Assembly: GCA_902776285.1 (NCBI GenBank)
Contig: CACYPK010000010.1
Span: 1-64,000, forward strand
Direction: 5' to 3'
Length of the DNA: 64,000 nt
DNA from: an uncultured Eubacteriales bacterium
GTDB taxonomy: Bacteria; Bacillota; Clostridia; Peptostreptococcales; Anaerovoracaceae
A program made the position numbers and the translations under genes. This document shows positions 7,929 through 15,734 of this stretch, piece after piece. How positions within the stretch are numbered: position 1 is the stretch's first letter; each line of letters begins with the position of its first letter. The notes under the pieces were generated by a model. The model was not told the origin of the DNA, made no database searches, and saw only the letters and a list, made by a program, of their open reading frames with translations.

Positions 7929-9344
7929 ATGACTAAAAATACAAAAAACAATGTTTTAGCTGTACTCATAGCCGTGTTTATGGTGTTTGCCGTAATGCCG
8001 GTGACTGTGAGCGCGGCGCATAATGAAAACGCTGACGGCAGCGCTCAGGAGATCGTCAATATCACCGTAAAACCGGATCCCGGTGAGTCCGTGGTTCCGT
8101 TGCATGATTCAGCGGTAAAGGATCACCGCGATCCTCTGAGTTTTACAGTTGAAGAAGGATACCCCGTAACAGACATCGTGATAAGCGAATGGTACAGATA
8201 CTCGTCTGAGGAAGAGGAGTATGTTCTGTTAAGCGATGATGATCCGGACAACGAACTCTTTGATTTCCATGATCCTTATAAATGCGTACTGGAGGTAACT
8301 ATTCCTCTGAGTGAAAGCGCATCTGATGGCAGCGCGTTTGCGGACGACGCGTCTCTTAAGATAGGGAATCTTGTCTTCAGGCTCACTGAGCAGGAAACGT
8401 GCTTCGGAAACACGCACGGATACTTCGAGTGTGAAGGCATTTATCCAAGGTATATCAGCGTTATGGGCCATCCTGTAAGCGATGGCAATATTAGTGATGT
8501 TCTCGGCGATGATGACGAGGGCAGCACTGTTTCCTATGAGATATCCACGAATACTCTGACCCTGAATGACGCGAAGCTGAAGTTTGACGGCAACGAACTG
8601 ATACCTGACGAAGTCAGCGACAGGAATGGCCCTGAGCAGGCAATGATATATGCCGTAAACAGCGATCTGATACTGGATATCGAAGGAGAAAACGGCATCC
8701 TTCCTGCAGAAGAGTCTGTTGCCGAATGCATGTGCCTTTACGGCATCTACCAGAATTCAACCAACGGCAGGCACTATAAAACCGTTATAGACGGCAGCGG
8801 CGAGTTAAGCATGGACATCGACGGCAATGATTACGATCTGCCGAAGAATCTCGAGGGTATGATCGACAAAGAAATATGCGCAATAAGCTGTCATAACATA
8901 AGGACTAAAGGCGCGAAGCTTGTGATAGACATGAGCAACAGCTATGCCGCCGAGGGGCTGGTCAGCTATCCGGGCTGTAATATCAAGATAGCCGGAGAGT
9001 CTGAAATAAGCATTCACGATCACAATGTCACCCTGTCGACTGCATTCACGCAGACGGATTATGAGCGCGCGTTTATTATCAGCGGTAATAGTAAAATAAT
9101 CGCGGAGCTTGACGCCGGGTTATCAAACGGCATCTGTTGCAGCGATCTTGAGGTGTCCGGCAGCCCGGCATTCACATTCAGGACCCGGCATGAGGCCCTG
9201 TGCGTCGGCGGTTCCCTGACCTTCTCAGATGGCAAATGGAATGTTCTGGTGAACACGAAGCCTACAAAAAAAGGCTCTGTCCCATGTAAATGGACAGAGC
9301 TCGTAAAAAGTCCTTATCGTTATGTAGAGGTCACGGGGTCTTAA
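7929..9344 (+). CDS. Secreted protein with carbohydrate-binding/beta-helix-like repeats
   Basis: A 471-residue exported protein. A signal peptide (about 1-29, ending VSAA) leads into an acidic region. Segments such as STNTLTLNDAKL, AIS/AMIYAVNSDLILDI and AFIISGNSKIIAEL resemble the strand ladder of the cell-surface carbohydrate-binding family (DUF4353-like) common in gut Clostridia. The second ATG (7929) is chosen because AGGTG (7917-7921) is seven bases upstream; the ATG at 7923 is too close. The frame ends four bases into the convergent NlpC-like gene and contains that gene's terminator. Function is not known; a wall-attached glycan-binding role is a guess. Confidence 0.7.
   Translation: MTKNTKNNVLAVLIAVFMVFAVMPVTVSAAHNENADGSAQEIVNITVKPDPGESVVPLHDSAVKDHRDPLSFTVEEGYPVTDIVISEWYRYSSEEEEYVLLSDDDPDNELFDFHDPYKCVLEVTIPLSESASDGSAFADDASLKIGNLVFRLTEQETCFGNTHGYFECEGIYPRYISVMGHPVSDGNISDVLGDDDEGSTVSYEISTNTLTLNDAKLKFDGNELIPDEVSDRNGPEQAMIYAVNSDLILDIEGENGILPAEESVAECMCLYGIYQNSTNGRHYKTVIDGSGELSMDIDGNDYDLPKNLEGMIDKEICAISCHNIRTKGAKLVIDMSNSYAAEGLVSYPGCNIKIAGESEISIHDHNVTLSTAFTQTDYERAFIISGNSKIIAELDAGLSNGICCSDLEVSGSPAFTFRTRHEALCVGGSLTFSDGKWNVLVNTKPTKKGSVPCKWTELVKSPYRYVEVTGS
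9266..9300 (-). terminator. Terminator of the 9341-10762 gene, inside the opposite gene
   Basis: GCTCTGTCC (9274-9282) and GGACAGAGC (9292-9300) form a 9-bp perfect stem. On the minus strand the stem is followed by CTTTTTTT (A-run 9266-9272 on plus). It lies wholly within the last 80 bases of the convergent plus-strand coding region. Confidence 0.8.
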
Positions 9345-10762
9345 TTCTCAGCGTTAGGACCGGTGTATCTCATTACGAAATTACTGCTGCTACCGCTGTA
9401 GCTTGCCAGTCTGCTCGACGCGCCGCCCTTGAGCGCGATGGAGTTTGCTCCCCAGCCGCCGCCGGTGCTCTCTACGATCTGGTCGTCGCCGGCGTACATC
9501 CACGCATGGCCGTCGTTATCATTTGTGGAAGACCACTGGATGATGACGTCGCCCGGTTCGAGATCGTCGATGCTCAGGCTCGCGCAGCTTCCCAGTTTTG
9601 TCCAGCACGAGAATCTGCTGAAGTTGTTGTCATTCAGATAGAGCGGCATCTTAGCGTGCGTATCCGCGTACAGGATCTCAGGGTCTTCCGCTCCGTGCGC
9701 GTATGCCGCGCCTACGAATGTCAGGCATACGTATGTCTTCTCATAGCCGCTCGGCTTGTTGTATCTGACCGGTCCGCAGTTAGTTCCGCAGAAGTAGCAT
9801 CCTATATTATTGGCCGCAGGCTTTGCGCCGTAAGCGAAGGAGTCGTCATTGGCTATCATGATTGCCCAGGCGACCGCCGCGCGGGCTCCGTCTCCGGACC
9901 ATACCGCGTAAAGATCCGTGTTCTTGCCCTTCTCAGCCAGATCCTCTACCTGATCTGAATCCCAGTACTTTACAAGGCCGTCGTCTTCAGTAGCCCATCC
10001 GAGGAACTGGTGTGAGCCGTTCTCAAATGTGTTAGGCTGAAGCGTTTGCTCTGAATCCATCGGGATGATCTGCTTGGTGACCTCGTTGGCGTCATCGCTG
10101 GAATGGAAAGTAATGGAGTACGCGTCTATCGACTTGACGTCGACGCTTACGGATTTTTCCGCCTTCTCGTATTCACCGGTACCGATCTGCTGGATCGAGA
10201 TATCCGCCTTGCCTTCTCCCTTGGCCACGATATTGCCGTTCTTATCGACCGTCGCGACGTCAGGATTGCTCGATATGTAGAGAAGCTCATCACCGGATGT
10301 CGCCTTGGCCTCAAGCGGAGCGTCAAGGCCCGGGTAAGTCATGGAAAACTTGTTGTCGGCGGTGCTGATCTCTTGAGCCTTTCTCTTCTTGTAGTTGATC
10401 TCGACTCTCTTTCCGAGGATCATACCGCTGTCGCTGGCGTCGTTTTCCGTCTTTACGTATACGACCGTCACTCTCGACTTGCTGATTTTCTTTGACGGGA
10501 TCTTGATACGGAACTCGGCTTTTTCGTTTGTGTCAGGAAGCGTCTTCGCGGCGATCGTAGTGAATCCGTTGGAAACGACTATCTCCTGACCGCGCGCGAC
10601 AGGGACCTCTCCCTCGATATATGTGGCGTTGGTATCGTTGGTCACTATCCTTGTGTTATAGATAATGAGCTCGGATCCGTCCTCAGCAAAAGAGAGCATG
10701 ACGGTGCATGCTGTGATCAGGCAGACTGCCAATATTATATTGATGGTCCTGATTACTTTCAC
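9341..10762 (-). CDS. Secreted NlpC/P60-like cysteine peptidase with Ig-like and InlB-type domains
   Basis: A 473-residue exported protein. The signal peptide ends near SFA (26). A Big2-like Ig domain (about 130-210, with SNPDVATVDKNGNIVAKGEG), an InlB/Flg_new-type repeat (about 216-289, LGWATEDDG) and an NlpC/P60-like domain (about 293-466) follow. C346 in YVCLTFV and H419 in GHAWMY are the likely catalytic pair. A GCYFCGTNC cluster (321-329) precedes the Cys. The GTG at 10762 has GGAGG seven bases upstream; the longer frame has no such site. Substrate is probably peptidoglycan peptide, not proven. It shares its last 180 residues with the protein at 12786. Confidence 0.8.
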   Translation of the reverse strand: MKVIRTINIILAVCLITACTVMLSFAEDGSELIIYNTRIVTNDTNATYIEGEVPVARGQEIVVSNGFTTIAAKTLPDTNEKAEFRIKIPSKKISKSRVTVVYVKTENDASDSGMILGKRVEINYKKRKAQEISTADNKFSMTYPGLDAPLEAKATSGDELLYISSNPDVATVDKNGNIVAKGEGKADISIQQIGTGEYEKAEKSVSVDVKSIDAYSITFHSSDDANEVTKQIIPMDSEQTLQPNTFENGSHQFLGWATEDDGLVKYWDSDQVEDLAEKGKNTDLYAVWSGDGARAAVAWAIMIANDDSFAYGAKPAANNIGCYFCGTNCGPVRYNKPSGYEKTYVCLTFVGAAYAHGAEDPEILYADTHAKMPLYLNDNNFSRFSCWTKLGSCASLSIDDLEPGDVIIQWSSTNDNDGHAWMYAGDDQIVESTGGGWGANSIALKGGASSRLASYSGSSSNFVMRYTGPNAEN

Positions 10763-10793
10763 TAAGGTTCCTCCGCATCCCATAAGTGTCGAT

Positions 10794-10822
10794 ATTTTAC
10801 CACAATGTTTACAAACATACAA
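10794..10822 (-). promoter_or_regulatory. Promoter for the NlpC-like gene 9341-10762
   Basis: Minus-strand TTGTAT (10817-10822) and TAAAAT (10794-10799) are 17 bases apart, with TGG in front of the -10 (extended -10). It overlaps the divergent promoter at 10808-10836. Confidence 0.55.
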
Positions 10823-10836
10823 TTAAATGGTATCTT
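10808..10836 (+). promoter_or_regulatory. Promoter for the 10844 gene, probably giving a leaderless transcript
   Basis: TTTACA (10808-10813) and TATCTT (10831-10836) are 17 bases apart. The expected start of transcription falls on or next to the ATG at 10844, and no Shine-Dalgarno precedes that ATG. Confidence 0.45.
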
Positions 10837-10843
10837 TTGTTTT

Positions 10844-11524
10844 ATGAAAAAAACGCGCGGAAAAAACATAAAAGGAATGAGCAAAAAGGCAGTCTTCTTT
10901 GTCTTTGCTATAGAGCTGTTTTTTGCTCTTCTTCTTGTGTCCCTCCTCATGAAATCCGTGACGATAAACGAGAATGAGGAGATACAGTACGCTGACAGTT
11001 CAGCCACGGACAAGATCAGCTGCGCCGATGGCAGACTGTATGTTAACAACATATCCGCAAGCGTTCCGAAAGAAGGCAATCCGGAATATGACATCTCCTA
11101 TTCTTGGGCTGAATCCGATACGGATTATCCGACCGTTCCGCGCGCGGCGATAGCGTCTTACCGCAATAAGGAAGGCGACCTTCTGTATGAGATCTCGCTG
11201 TACAAGGACAGCTTTACGGCGAAAGAGGATATTCCGGAAGGCAAGGATGCCGACAACTGGTTCGATGACTGGAAGGGCAACGGAGAGGAAGGCGCCAAGA
11301 TCACAGGTGAAACGGTACAGGCCGGAAAGTTCAAGGGCTTTCTGGTGTCCGCTGCCGAAGGTGTGACTTCGGATTCAAAAGCTCCGTATACACTCTACTT
11401 TGCCGTCAAGGACAAGAATGGTATTTCCGTATACATACTTGAAGGGATACTGCACAACGAAGAGGCCGCTGACGCGTTCAAGGCGGCGATGGATTCCTGC
11501 ACTAAATCATTGCATAAAAAATAG
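10844..11524 (+). CDS. Membrane-anchored extracellular protein of unknown function
   Basis: About 226 residues: a basic N-terminus (KKTRGKNIKGMSKK), one hydrophobic segment (about 17-36) and a hydrophilic outer part with a single C-terminal Cys. I recognise no family. The start is uncertain. The ATG at 10844 has no ribosome site but sits where a leaderless message would begin. An ATG at 10877 is preceded by AAAGGA one base away, too close. A start at 10805 would lie upstream of the -35/-10 pair. It is flanked by wall-enzyme genes and convergent with an ATP-grasp gene. Confidence 0.65.
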   Translation: MKKTRGKNIKGMSKKAVFFVFAIELFFALLLVSLLMKSVTINENEEIQYADSSATDKISCADGRLYVNNISASVPKEGNPEYDISYSWAESDTDYPTVPRAAIASYRNKEGDLLYEISLYKDSFTAKEDIPEGKDADNWFDDWKGNGEEGAKITGETVQAGKFKGFLVSAAEGVTSDSKAPYTLYFAVKDKNGISVYILEGILHNEEAADAFKAAMDSCTKSLHKK

Positions 11525-11544
11525 CGGGCGACTTACGCGCCCGC
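11516..11544 (-). terminator. Terminator of the 14111-11574 transcript
   Basis: GCGGGCG (11524-11530) and CGCCCGC (11538-11544) form a 7-bp GC stem with a 7-base loop. On the minus strand it is followed by TATTTTTT. The U-tract overlaps the last codons of the plus-strand gene, which ends at 11524. A weaker CAGAC/GTCTG stem just right of it may serve the plus strand. Confidence 0.75.
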
Positions 11545-11573
11545 GTTTCAGACTTTTATGTCTGTGACTGTTT

Positions 11574-12761
11574 TCATTCAAGTTCAAGGACGATATCTGC
11601 AGCCGCGTCGGCTGCTTTTTTCTTTGCCTCTTCGAGAGTGCTGCCGCTTGTGACGATCTGTCCGACGCAGTCATTGGTGCAGCTGAACTTCCGTATCTCA
11701 TCTCCCGGCTTGGAGAAGAAGAGTATGTCCGCCTGTTCTTCTGCCGTCTTGCCGACAAGTATGTCTTTAAGCACGCCGCTCTTTTCGGACAAAACCATCC
11801 TCGCGAAGCACGGAGTGCGCGGCACCTTGTCCTCACTGATATCCTCAAGGAACCCCGTCTCACCGAGAGCCGCCTCGACTATCATCCTGTCTATGTCATA
11901 GCCCATGTAGATGGACGTAAGCTCAGGTATGCAGTTGGCTCCCAGTCTGCCGGTCATCTCAAGGATGTAGACCTTGCCGTCCTTCAGCATGAGGTCTGCG
12001 TTGACAGCGCAGTTGTCGAGTCCCAGCGCCTTGATTCCAAGCCTCATCTGCCTGTCTGAATCCTCGAGGACCTCCGGATCCGCCTCAAACGGCAGATAGT
12101 GTCCCGCCGGGATCTCGTCGTTCTCGCCGTATCTGACGTCGCCTGTGGAGAGCACGAACAGTATCTCCCCGTCCAGCACGAACGACGTAGCGCTGAATTC
12201 GTATCCGTCTATATACTCTTCTATGATGCAGTAGTCCTTCGCGGTCTCCTCCATTGTGAGACCGACGGCTTTCTCCAATTCGCTCTCAGTCTCAACGATG
12301 TGTATGCCTCTGCTGCCCGCCAGATCGACCGGCTTCACGATCAGAGGATAGTTCAGATGAGAGCATGCCGCCGCGGCGTCCGCGCCTGACGAGCATTGGA
12401 CGAACCTTGCCGTCCTTACGCCGGCTTCTTCAAAAGCCTTCTTCATCAGGAGCTTGTTGGTGCTCACGACCGCTGCTTCATATGAGATCCCCTTGAGCCC
12501 GAGTTTTTCGCACACGTAACCCAGTGTCGGGACCGGAAAGTCCACGCACGCCGTTACCACGGCATCGGCGCCGTGCTTTTCCGCGGCCTTCAGCACGCCT
12601 TCCTTGTCAAGGATATCCACATATTCGATCTCGTCGGCATGCTCAAAGCCCGGATAGTCTCCCGGTATGCTTATCGCGACCGTACGCGCGCCTATCTCTC
12701 TGGCGGCTTTATAGAGGGCTACCTGGCCTCTGCCTGCTCCGAGTACAAGAACTGTCTTCAT
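11574..12761 (-). CDS. ATP-grasp ligase
   Basis: A 395-residue ATP-grasp enzyme: LVLGAGRGQVALYKAA (N-terminal Rossmann-like part), KPVDLAGSRG (nucleotide loop), EEYIDGYEFS (grasp) and EMTGRLGANCIPEL (metal end). A C-terminal extension of about 90 residues goes beyond the ligase core. AGGG sits six bases before the ATG. It is downstream of, and probably co-transcribed with, the wall-enzyme gene at 12786 (gap 24 bases). The KPxDxxGxRG loop groups it with the ligases at 3319 and 5529, so these may be paralogs with different amino or acid substrates. Confidence 0.82.
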   Translation of the reverse strand: MKTVLVLGAGRGQVALYKAAREIGARTVAISIPGDYPGFEHADEIEYVDILDKEGVLKAAEKHGADAVVTACVDFPVPTLGYVCEKLGLKGISYEAAVVSTNKLLMKKAFEEAGVRTARFVQCSSGADAAAACSHLNYPLIVKPVDLAGSRGIHIVETESELEKAVGLTMEETAKDYCIIEEYIDGYEFSATSFVLDGEILFVLSTGDVRYGENDEIPAGHYLPFEADPEVLEDSDRQMRLGIKALGLDNCAVNADLMLKDGKVYILEMTGRLGANCIPELTSIYMGYDIDRMIVEAALGETGFLEDISEDKVPRTPCFARMVLSEKSGVLKDILVGKTAEEQADILFFSKPGDEIRKFSCTNDCVGQIVTSGSTLEEAKKKAADAAADIVLELE

Positions 12762-12785
12762 ATCGATCCCTTTATGTCCTTTGCG

Positions 12786-14111
12786 CTAATGCCTGTATCT
12801 CATGACGTAGTTTCTGCTGTTTGAGGAAAGGCTCCTCAGCCTGCTCGAGGCGACTCCGTACTTGATGGCGATGGAGTTGGCGCCCCAGCCGCCTCCGCTC
12901 GACTCGACTATATTGTTGTTGCCTATGTACATGCAGACGTGTCCGTTATTGTCATTGTAGTCGGACCACATTATGATAACGTCTCCGACCTGCAGGTCGT
13001 CTATGGTAAGATCCTTGCACTTTCCTATCTTCATCCAGCACGAGAATACCCTGAAGTTGTCATCCGTCTCGTACATGGTCATCCTTCCGCGCTTGCACTC
13101 GGACAGTATCTCAGGATCCTTCGCGCCATGGGCGTAAGCCGCTCCGACGAATGTCAGGCATACGTATGTTTTCTCATACCCCCTAGGCTTGCAGTACTTG
13201 ACCGGTCCGCAGTTGGTGCCGCAGAAATAACATCCCACCGCGTTCGCGGCCGGCTTGGCTCCGTAAGTGAAGGAGTTGTCATTGGCTATTTTCTTTGCCC
13301 ATCTGACGGCGGCTTTCGGTTTGCTGCTAGGGTTCACGATGAATCTCTTGTTGAGGATCAACTTGCAGCCGCTCTTTGTGTGGATGTAGATCCTGTATTT
13401 GTACGTGCCGCCCGGCAGTTCGTTGAACTTCAGCTTCGAAGCGGCCTTAGAGATGTCAAAGGTCTTTGAGTTGACAAAGCGCTTATCGTATTTGTATTCG
13501 GTCCACTTGTTCGTGGCCGCCATGACGATGCCTATCTCGACCCTGTTGATCTTCTTCGCTGAAGATATGGTTCCCCTGACATTGAATCTCTTCCCGACAT
13601 TTAACGTGTTCGGCGAATTGTATTTTATAAGCTTCACGTCATCGACCGTCTTGTTCCTTGACTTACCGGTCTTTGTCGCAGTCGACGGAGTTGATGAGGA
13701 TGCCTTCTTTTTGACCGTGAAGGCGTCATTCAGCACGATATGCACCTTGCCGTCGCTCGTGTGGGCATAGATCCTGTATTTGTACTTGCCCGCCTTGAGC
13801 TTGCCGAATTTGATATACGGGTCCGCCTTGGCTATGTTAAAGGTCAATGTGTTGAGGGAAGCGTTGTCGTACTTCTGCCCCGTCCACTTGTTGCTGCTAT
13901 TGACGATACCTATCTCGACTCTCTTTATCTTTCTGTTTGAAGTGATCTTTCCCTTCAACGTAAAGGATGAGCCTACTGTTACTGTCTTAGGCGTCGTGTA
14001 ATTCGATATCTTTACAGTGCTTGTCGCTGCGTAGGATCCGGTGGCCGGAACGATCATAGACAGCGCAAGCAGCGCCGACAACAGCACATTAAACAATCTG
14101 AGCCTTTTCAT
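12786..14111 (-). CDS. Secreted NlpC/P60-like enzyme with two tandem novel domains
   Basis: A 441-residue exported protein. The signal peptide ends near YAA (29). Two homologous domains (about 33-133 and 160-259) share TVGSSFTLKGKITS/NVGKRFNVRGTISS, RVEIGIV, NKWT and KYRIY.HT, joined by a Ser/Thr/Lys linker. The NlpC-like domain (about 268-441) has C318 (YVCLTFV), H391 (GHVCMY) and the GCYFCGTNC cluster (293-301), nearly identical to the protein at 9341. The ATG at 14111 has GGAGG eight bases upstream; an earlier in-frame start is not supported. Probable wall hydrolase or transpeptidase-like enzyme; the tandem domains may bind wall polymer (inference). Confidence 0.8.
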   Translation of the reverse strand: MKRLRLFNVLLSALLALSMIVPATGSYAATSTVKISNYTTPKTVTVGSSFTLKGKITSNRKIKRVEIGIVNSSNKWTGQKYDNASLNTLTFNIAKADPYIKFGKLKAGKYKYRIYAHTSDGKVHIVLNDAFTVKKKASSSTPSTATKTGKSRNKTVDDVKLIKYNSPNTLNVGKRFNVRGTISSAKKINRVEIGIVMAATNKWTEYKYDKRFVNSKTFDISKAASKLKFNELPGGTYKYRIYIHTKSGCKLILNKRFIVNPSSKPKAAVRWAKKIANDNSFTYGAKPAANAVGCYFCGTNCGPVKYCKPRGYEKTYVCLTFVGAAYAHGAKDPEILSECKRGRMTMYETDDNFRVFSCWMKIGKCKDLTIDDLQVGDVIIMWSDYNDNNGHVCMYIGNNNIVESSGGGWGANSIAIKYGVASSRLRSLSSNSRNYVMRYRH

Positions 14112-14134
14112 GGCCTCAACCTCCATATAACCTG

Positions 14135-14188
14135 ATATGCGTATAGTTATCCGCATATTATGTTAAAGACGATCCGCCGTTCTCTCAA
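14135..14188 (-). promoter_or_regulatory. Promoter and overlapping inverted repeat for the 14111 gene
   Basis: Minus-strand TTGAGA (14183-14188) and TAACAT (14160-14165) are 17 bases apart. The inverted repeat ATATGCG (14135-14141)/CGCATAT (14152-14158) covers the expected transcription start, as an operator or a 5' hairpin would. Confidence 0.5.
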
Positions 14189-14226
14189 TATTTCTTTACA
14201 TGCTTTTATATTTTGTTTTGTTAATA

Positions 14227-14255
14227 TTGACGGCCCCTTTCTGTGTTAGAATAAT
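14227..14255 (+). promoter_or_regulatory. Promoter for the 14262 gene, probably leaderless
   Basis: TTGACG (14227-14232) and AATAAT (14250-14255) are 17 bases apart, which places the start of transcription at or within a base or two of the ATG at 14262. An alternative extended -10, TGT plus TAGAAT (14247-14252), gives nearly the same start. No Shine-Dalgarno precedes the ATG. Confidence 0.5.
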
Positions 14256-14261
14256 CATGTC

Positions 14262-15728
14262 ATGAAGCAGAAATACCTGATTTCCGTAATAGTGCCCGTG
14301 TACAACGTGCGTGATTATCTTGAGGAATGCCTGGACAGCGTGACCGGGCAGACTCTTGGATTTGAGAACATCCAGCTGATACTCGTCAACGACGGGTCGA
14401 AGGACGGTTCCGGCGCGATATGTGAACGGTACTGCCGCGAGTATCCTGACAATGTCGTGTATATCGAACAGGAGAATTCGGGCGTTGCCGTTGCCCGCAA
14501 CAACGGCCTTTCGCGCGCGGAAGGCGAACTTGTGACCTTCCTGGACGGAGATGACAAGTGGAGCGCGGACTCCTTCAAAACGGCGTGGGAAGCTTACTCC
14601 CGCGATCCCGGCATCGCTGTCTTCAGCTGCAAAATGGTGTTCTTTGACGCGGACAGCGGCGACCATCAGCTGAACTACAAGTATGAAGAAGACCGTGTCG
14701 TTGACATACGCGAGGACTATAACTGTCCTCAGCTGAGTTCTTCATCGGTCTTTATCCGCGCCGATATAGCGAAGAAGCACTCTTTCACACCGGGCATCAG
14801 ATATTCGGAAGATTTCAGATACATCAACGAGATCCTTCTTGAAAGCAGCAGGATGATGCTGCTCAAGGATCCCGTTTACTGGTACAGGCGCCGTCAGTCC
14901 AACGACTCGGCGATCCAGGCCTCTGTTTACGACAGGGACTATTACATCCCTACCTGCGAATCCGTATACAGATACCTGTTTGACAGATCCCTCAGCGAAT
15001 ACGGATATGTTCTTAGGTATCTGCAGTTCTGCGTGATGTACGATCTCAGATGGAGACTCAAGATCCCGTTTGCGGAGACCGGTCTGAGTGAAGAAGAACA
15101 GGCCGCATATGTGGAACTGGTGCGCGGACTGCTGCGGCAGATAGATGATGACATCATACTGGATCAGAAGAGGATCGCCCTCGCGGTCCAGCTGTTCGCC
15201 CTCGAGCTTAAGCACGGCGAAGATGTCTCAAAGAAATATGTCGCTGACGATTCCGGCGCAATCCGTTATGACGGACGAGTCATCTTTGACCTGTCAAAAA
15301 GGGCCGTATTCCGCATAGAGGACCTTTCCCTGAGCGGGGAGACCCTTTCGGTCAGGGGATGCGCGACCATTCCGTTTCACGAGGAGCGCTTCAGACTCCT
15401 GTACTCGCTCAACGGTTCCGTAAAGGAAGTCCCTCTGACGGATACGGATAAAAACGCCAAGCCTTATCTTTACGGCACGATCAGATTTGACCATGCTTTC
15501 GCGATAGAGGAGTCCGTCGACAGCTCGTCCATCAGCGATCTTGTATTCCTTGTCGAATACGACAGCAAGGTATTCGCTTCAAGGCCTAAATTCGCCACGT
15601 CGGGTCCTCTGGACAAAAAAAGAGGCTCCCTCAAAAGCGGGAGCTGTCTGATATGCCGCCGCGATCACGGAGTAACGGTCTCGCGCTACTCCGCTCTTAA
15701 GCAGCTGTCTCAGTTATTCAGGATATGA
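14262..15728 (+). CDS. GT2 glycosyltransferase with C-terminal beta domain
   Basis: A 488-residue protein. The GT2 domain (about 1-230) has SVIVPVYNVRDYLEECLDS, VNDGSKDGS and FLDGDD (DXD). A helical part and a beta-rich segment (about 340-450) follow. The first 450 or so residues resemble the N-terminal half of the 863-residue protein at 19032 (LDS..GQTLGFE, NDGSKDGSG, NVVYIE, MYDLRWR), but the polyol-phosphate transferase domain of that protein is absent. It probably adds a sugar to a teichoic acid or its lipid-linked precursor in the cytoplasm. It ends six bases from the convergent tagH-like gene and carries that gene's terminator in its last 120 bases. Confidence 0.8.
   Translation: MKQKYLISVIVPVYNVRDYLEECLDSVTGQTLGFENIQLILVNDGSKDGSGAICERYCREYPDNVVYIEQENSGVAVARNNGLSRAEGELVTFLDGDDKWSADSFKTAWEAYSRDPGIAVFSCKMVFFDADSGDHQLNYKYEEDRVVDIREDYNCPQLSSSSVFIRADIAKKHSFTPGIRYSEDFRYINEILLESSRMMLLKDPVYWYRRRQSNDSAIQASVYDRDYYIPTCESVYRYLFDRSLSEYGYVLRYLQFCVMYDLRWRLKIPFAETGLSEEEQAAYVELVRGLLRQIDDDIILDQKRIALAVQLFALELKHGEDVSKKYVADDSGAIRYDGRVIFDLSKRAVFRIEDLSLSGETLSVRGCATIPFHEERFRLLYSLNGSVKEVPLTDTDKNAKPYLYGTIRFDHAFAIEESVDSSSISDLVFLVEYDSKVFASRPKFATSGPLDKKRGSLKSGSCLICRRDHGVTVSRYSALKQLSQLFRI
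15615..15645 (-). terminator. Terminator of the giant minus-strand operon, inside the opposite gene
   Basis: GGCTCCC (15624-15630) and GGGAGCT (15639-15645) form the stem. On the minus strand it is followed by CTCTTTTTTT (A-run 15615-15621 on plus). It lies about 90 bases past the tagH-like stop, within the convergent glycosyltransferase coding region. Confidence 0.7.
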
Positions 15729-15734
15729 CCTGTC

